Shown here: positions 63,735-64,000 of the stretch, one piece after another
Numbering within the stretch: the stretch's first letter is position 1
Layout: every line of letters begins with the position of its first letter
Source of the DNA: Ponticaulis sp.
GTDB taxonomy: Bacteria; Pseudomonadota; Alphaproteobacteria; Caulobacterales; Hyphomonadaceae
Direction: 5' to 3'
DNA length: 64,000 nt
Assembly (NCBI GenBank): GCA_002692725.1
Contig: NZLU01000067.1
Location: 248,001-312,000, forward strand
Made by a program: the position numbers and the translations under genes
The notes under the pieces: model-generated
What the model was told of the DNA's origin: nothing
Database searches by the model: none
What the model saw: only the letters and a program-made list of their open reading frames with translations

Positions 63735-64000
63735 AAATCGGATTTATCGGCCTCGGTGCCATGGGCTCACGTATAGCGGTTAACCTCCTCGCTGCAGGCC
63801 ACGACCTCGCCGTCTGGAACCGCACACCCATGGCGGCTGACGACCTCGTCGAGAAGGGCGCGCGTTTTGCCGCCAACCCGCGCGATTGCGCGTCGGGCGC
63901 AGAGTTTGTGATGTCCTGCGTGCGCGATGACCAGGCTTCACGCTCAATCTGGCTGGAGGGTGAAACCGCCGCCATTCATGGGCTTTCGCCCAATGCAATT
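63731..64000 (+). CDS. NAD(P)-binding 3-hydroxyisobutyrate dehydrogenase-type oxidoreductase (3' truncated)
   Basis: The first 90 residues of a 6-phosphogluconate/3-hydroxyisobutyrate dehydrogenase-like enzyme run into the window end: [33 protein letters not shown] is the Rossmann dinucleotide motif with the conserved GLGxMG, and [20 protein letters not shown] follows as in beta-hydroxyacid dehydrogenases. It begins within the ATGA overlap with the NTF2-like gene. The C-terminal catalytic Lys lies outside the window, so the substrate is undefined. Confidence 0.88.
   Translation, partial: [90 protein letters not shown]

Noticed and set aside
1..64000. tRNA or rRNA genes, CRISPR arrays, insertion sequences, prophage genes
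   Set aside because: I looked for cloverleaf-like runs, regular spacer repeats, transposase motifs and phage genes on both strands and saw none. Small RNA genes could still be missed by eye.

Overview
The window looks like chromosomal DNA of a dimorphic or stalked-type alphaproteobacterium, most likely family Hyphomonadaceae or a close relative. The reasons are a gcrA cell-cycle regulator preceded by an exact CtrA box, alphaproteobacterial-style PstA and PhoR, argJ beside mutT and secA, an entericidin lipoprotein, an Flp pilin and moderate-to-high GC. This placement is inference from gene content; no rRNA is present. I saw no phage, insertion sequence, CRISPR array or tRNA. The window is mostly core genome with small accessory inserts.

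Layout. 1-2.8 kb: the end of a membrane protein, an unusual P-II nitrogen regulator fused to a ribbon-helix-helix (RHH) DNA-binding domain, and a divergent pair of receiver-domain proteins that have both lost the phosphoacceptor aspartate. 2.8-10.5 kb (minus strand): phosphate-starvation operon phoR-pstC-pstA-pstB-phoU-phoB followed by a quinone oxidoreductase, with two Pho-box-like sites upstream and no pstS in the window. 10.7-18.9 kb: tripartite RND efflux operon, then an M13 metallopeptidase lipoprotein. 18.9-26.2 kb: YjhX-family protein, YeeZ-like reductase, small secreted proteins, queG-GST, a D-amino-acid-dehydrogenase-like oxidase, and an SRPBCC/ArsR pair. 26.3-29.3 kb: argD-argF-hslO with overlapping ends. 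29.5-34.8 kb: Sel1-like secreted protein, crotonase, TonB-dependent receptor, a candidate sRNA sharing a promoter motif with that receptor, and an orphan ABC-2 permease.

35-44 kb: gcrA, entericidin, DUF1178-grxC-comF, a divergent methyltransferase, and the minus-strand run parvulin-argJ-mutT-flp facing secA. 44-49 kb: glutathionyl-hydroquinone reductase, an alpha/beta hydrolase, GT4-GT9 glycosyltransferases and infC (ATA start). 49-54.4 kb: LuxR solo, esterase, haem-peroxidase lipoprotein and selO. 54.4-64 kb: a palindromic intergenic repeat, fatty-acid desaturase, a TPR protein, an FG-GAP lipoprotein, a G-rich 8-bp tandem repeat, a TetR-SRPBCC-VOC operon with a clear operator, pgi, and a LysR regulator divergent from an NTF2-like gene and a truncated 3-hydroxyisobutyrate-dehydrogenase-type gene.

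The best candidates for something undescribed are the RHH-PII fusion with an internal ribosome-binding site and a repeat-bearing upstream region, the pair of pseudo-receiver proteins beside it, and the putative sRNA at about 33877-33978.
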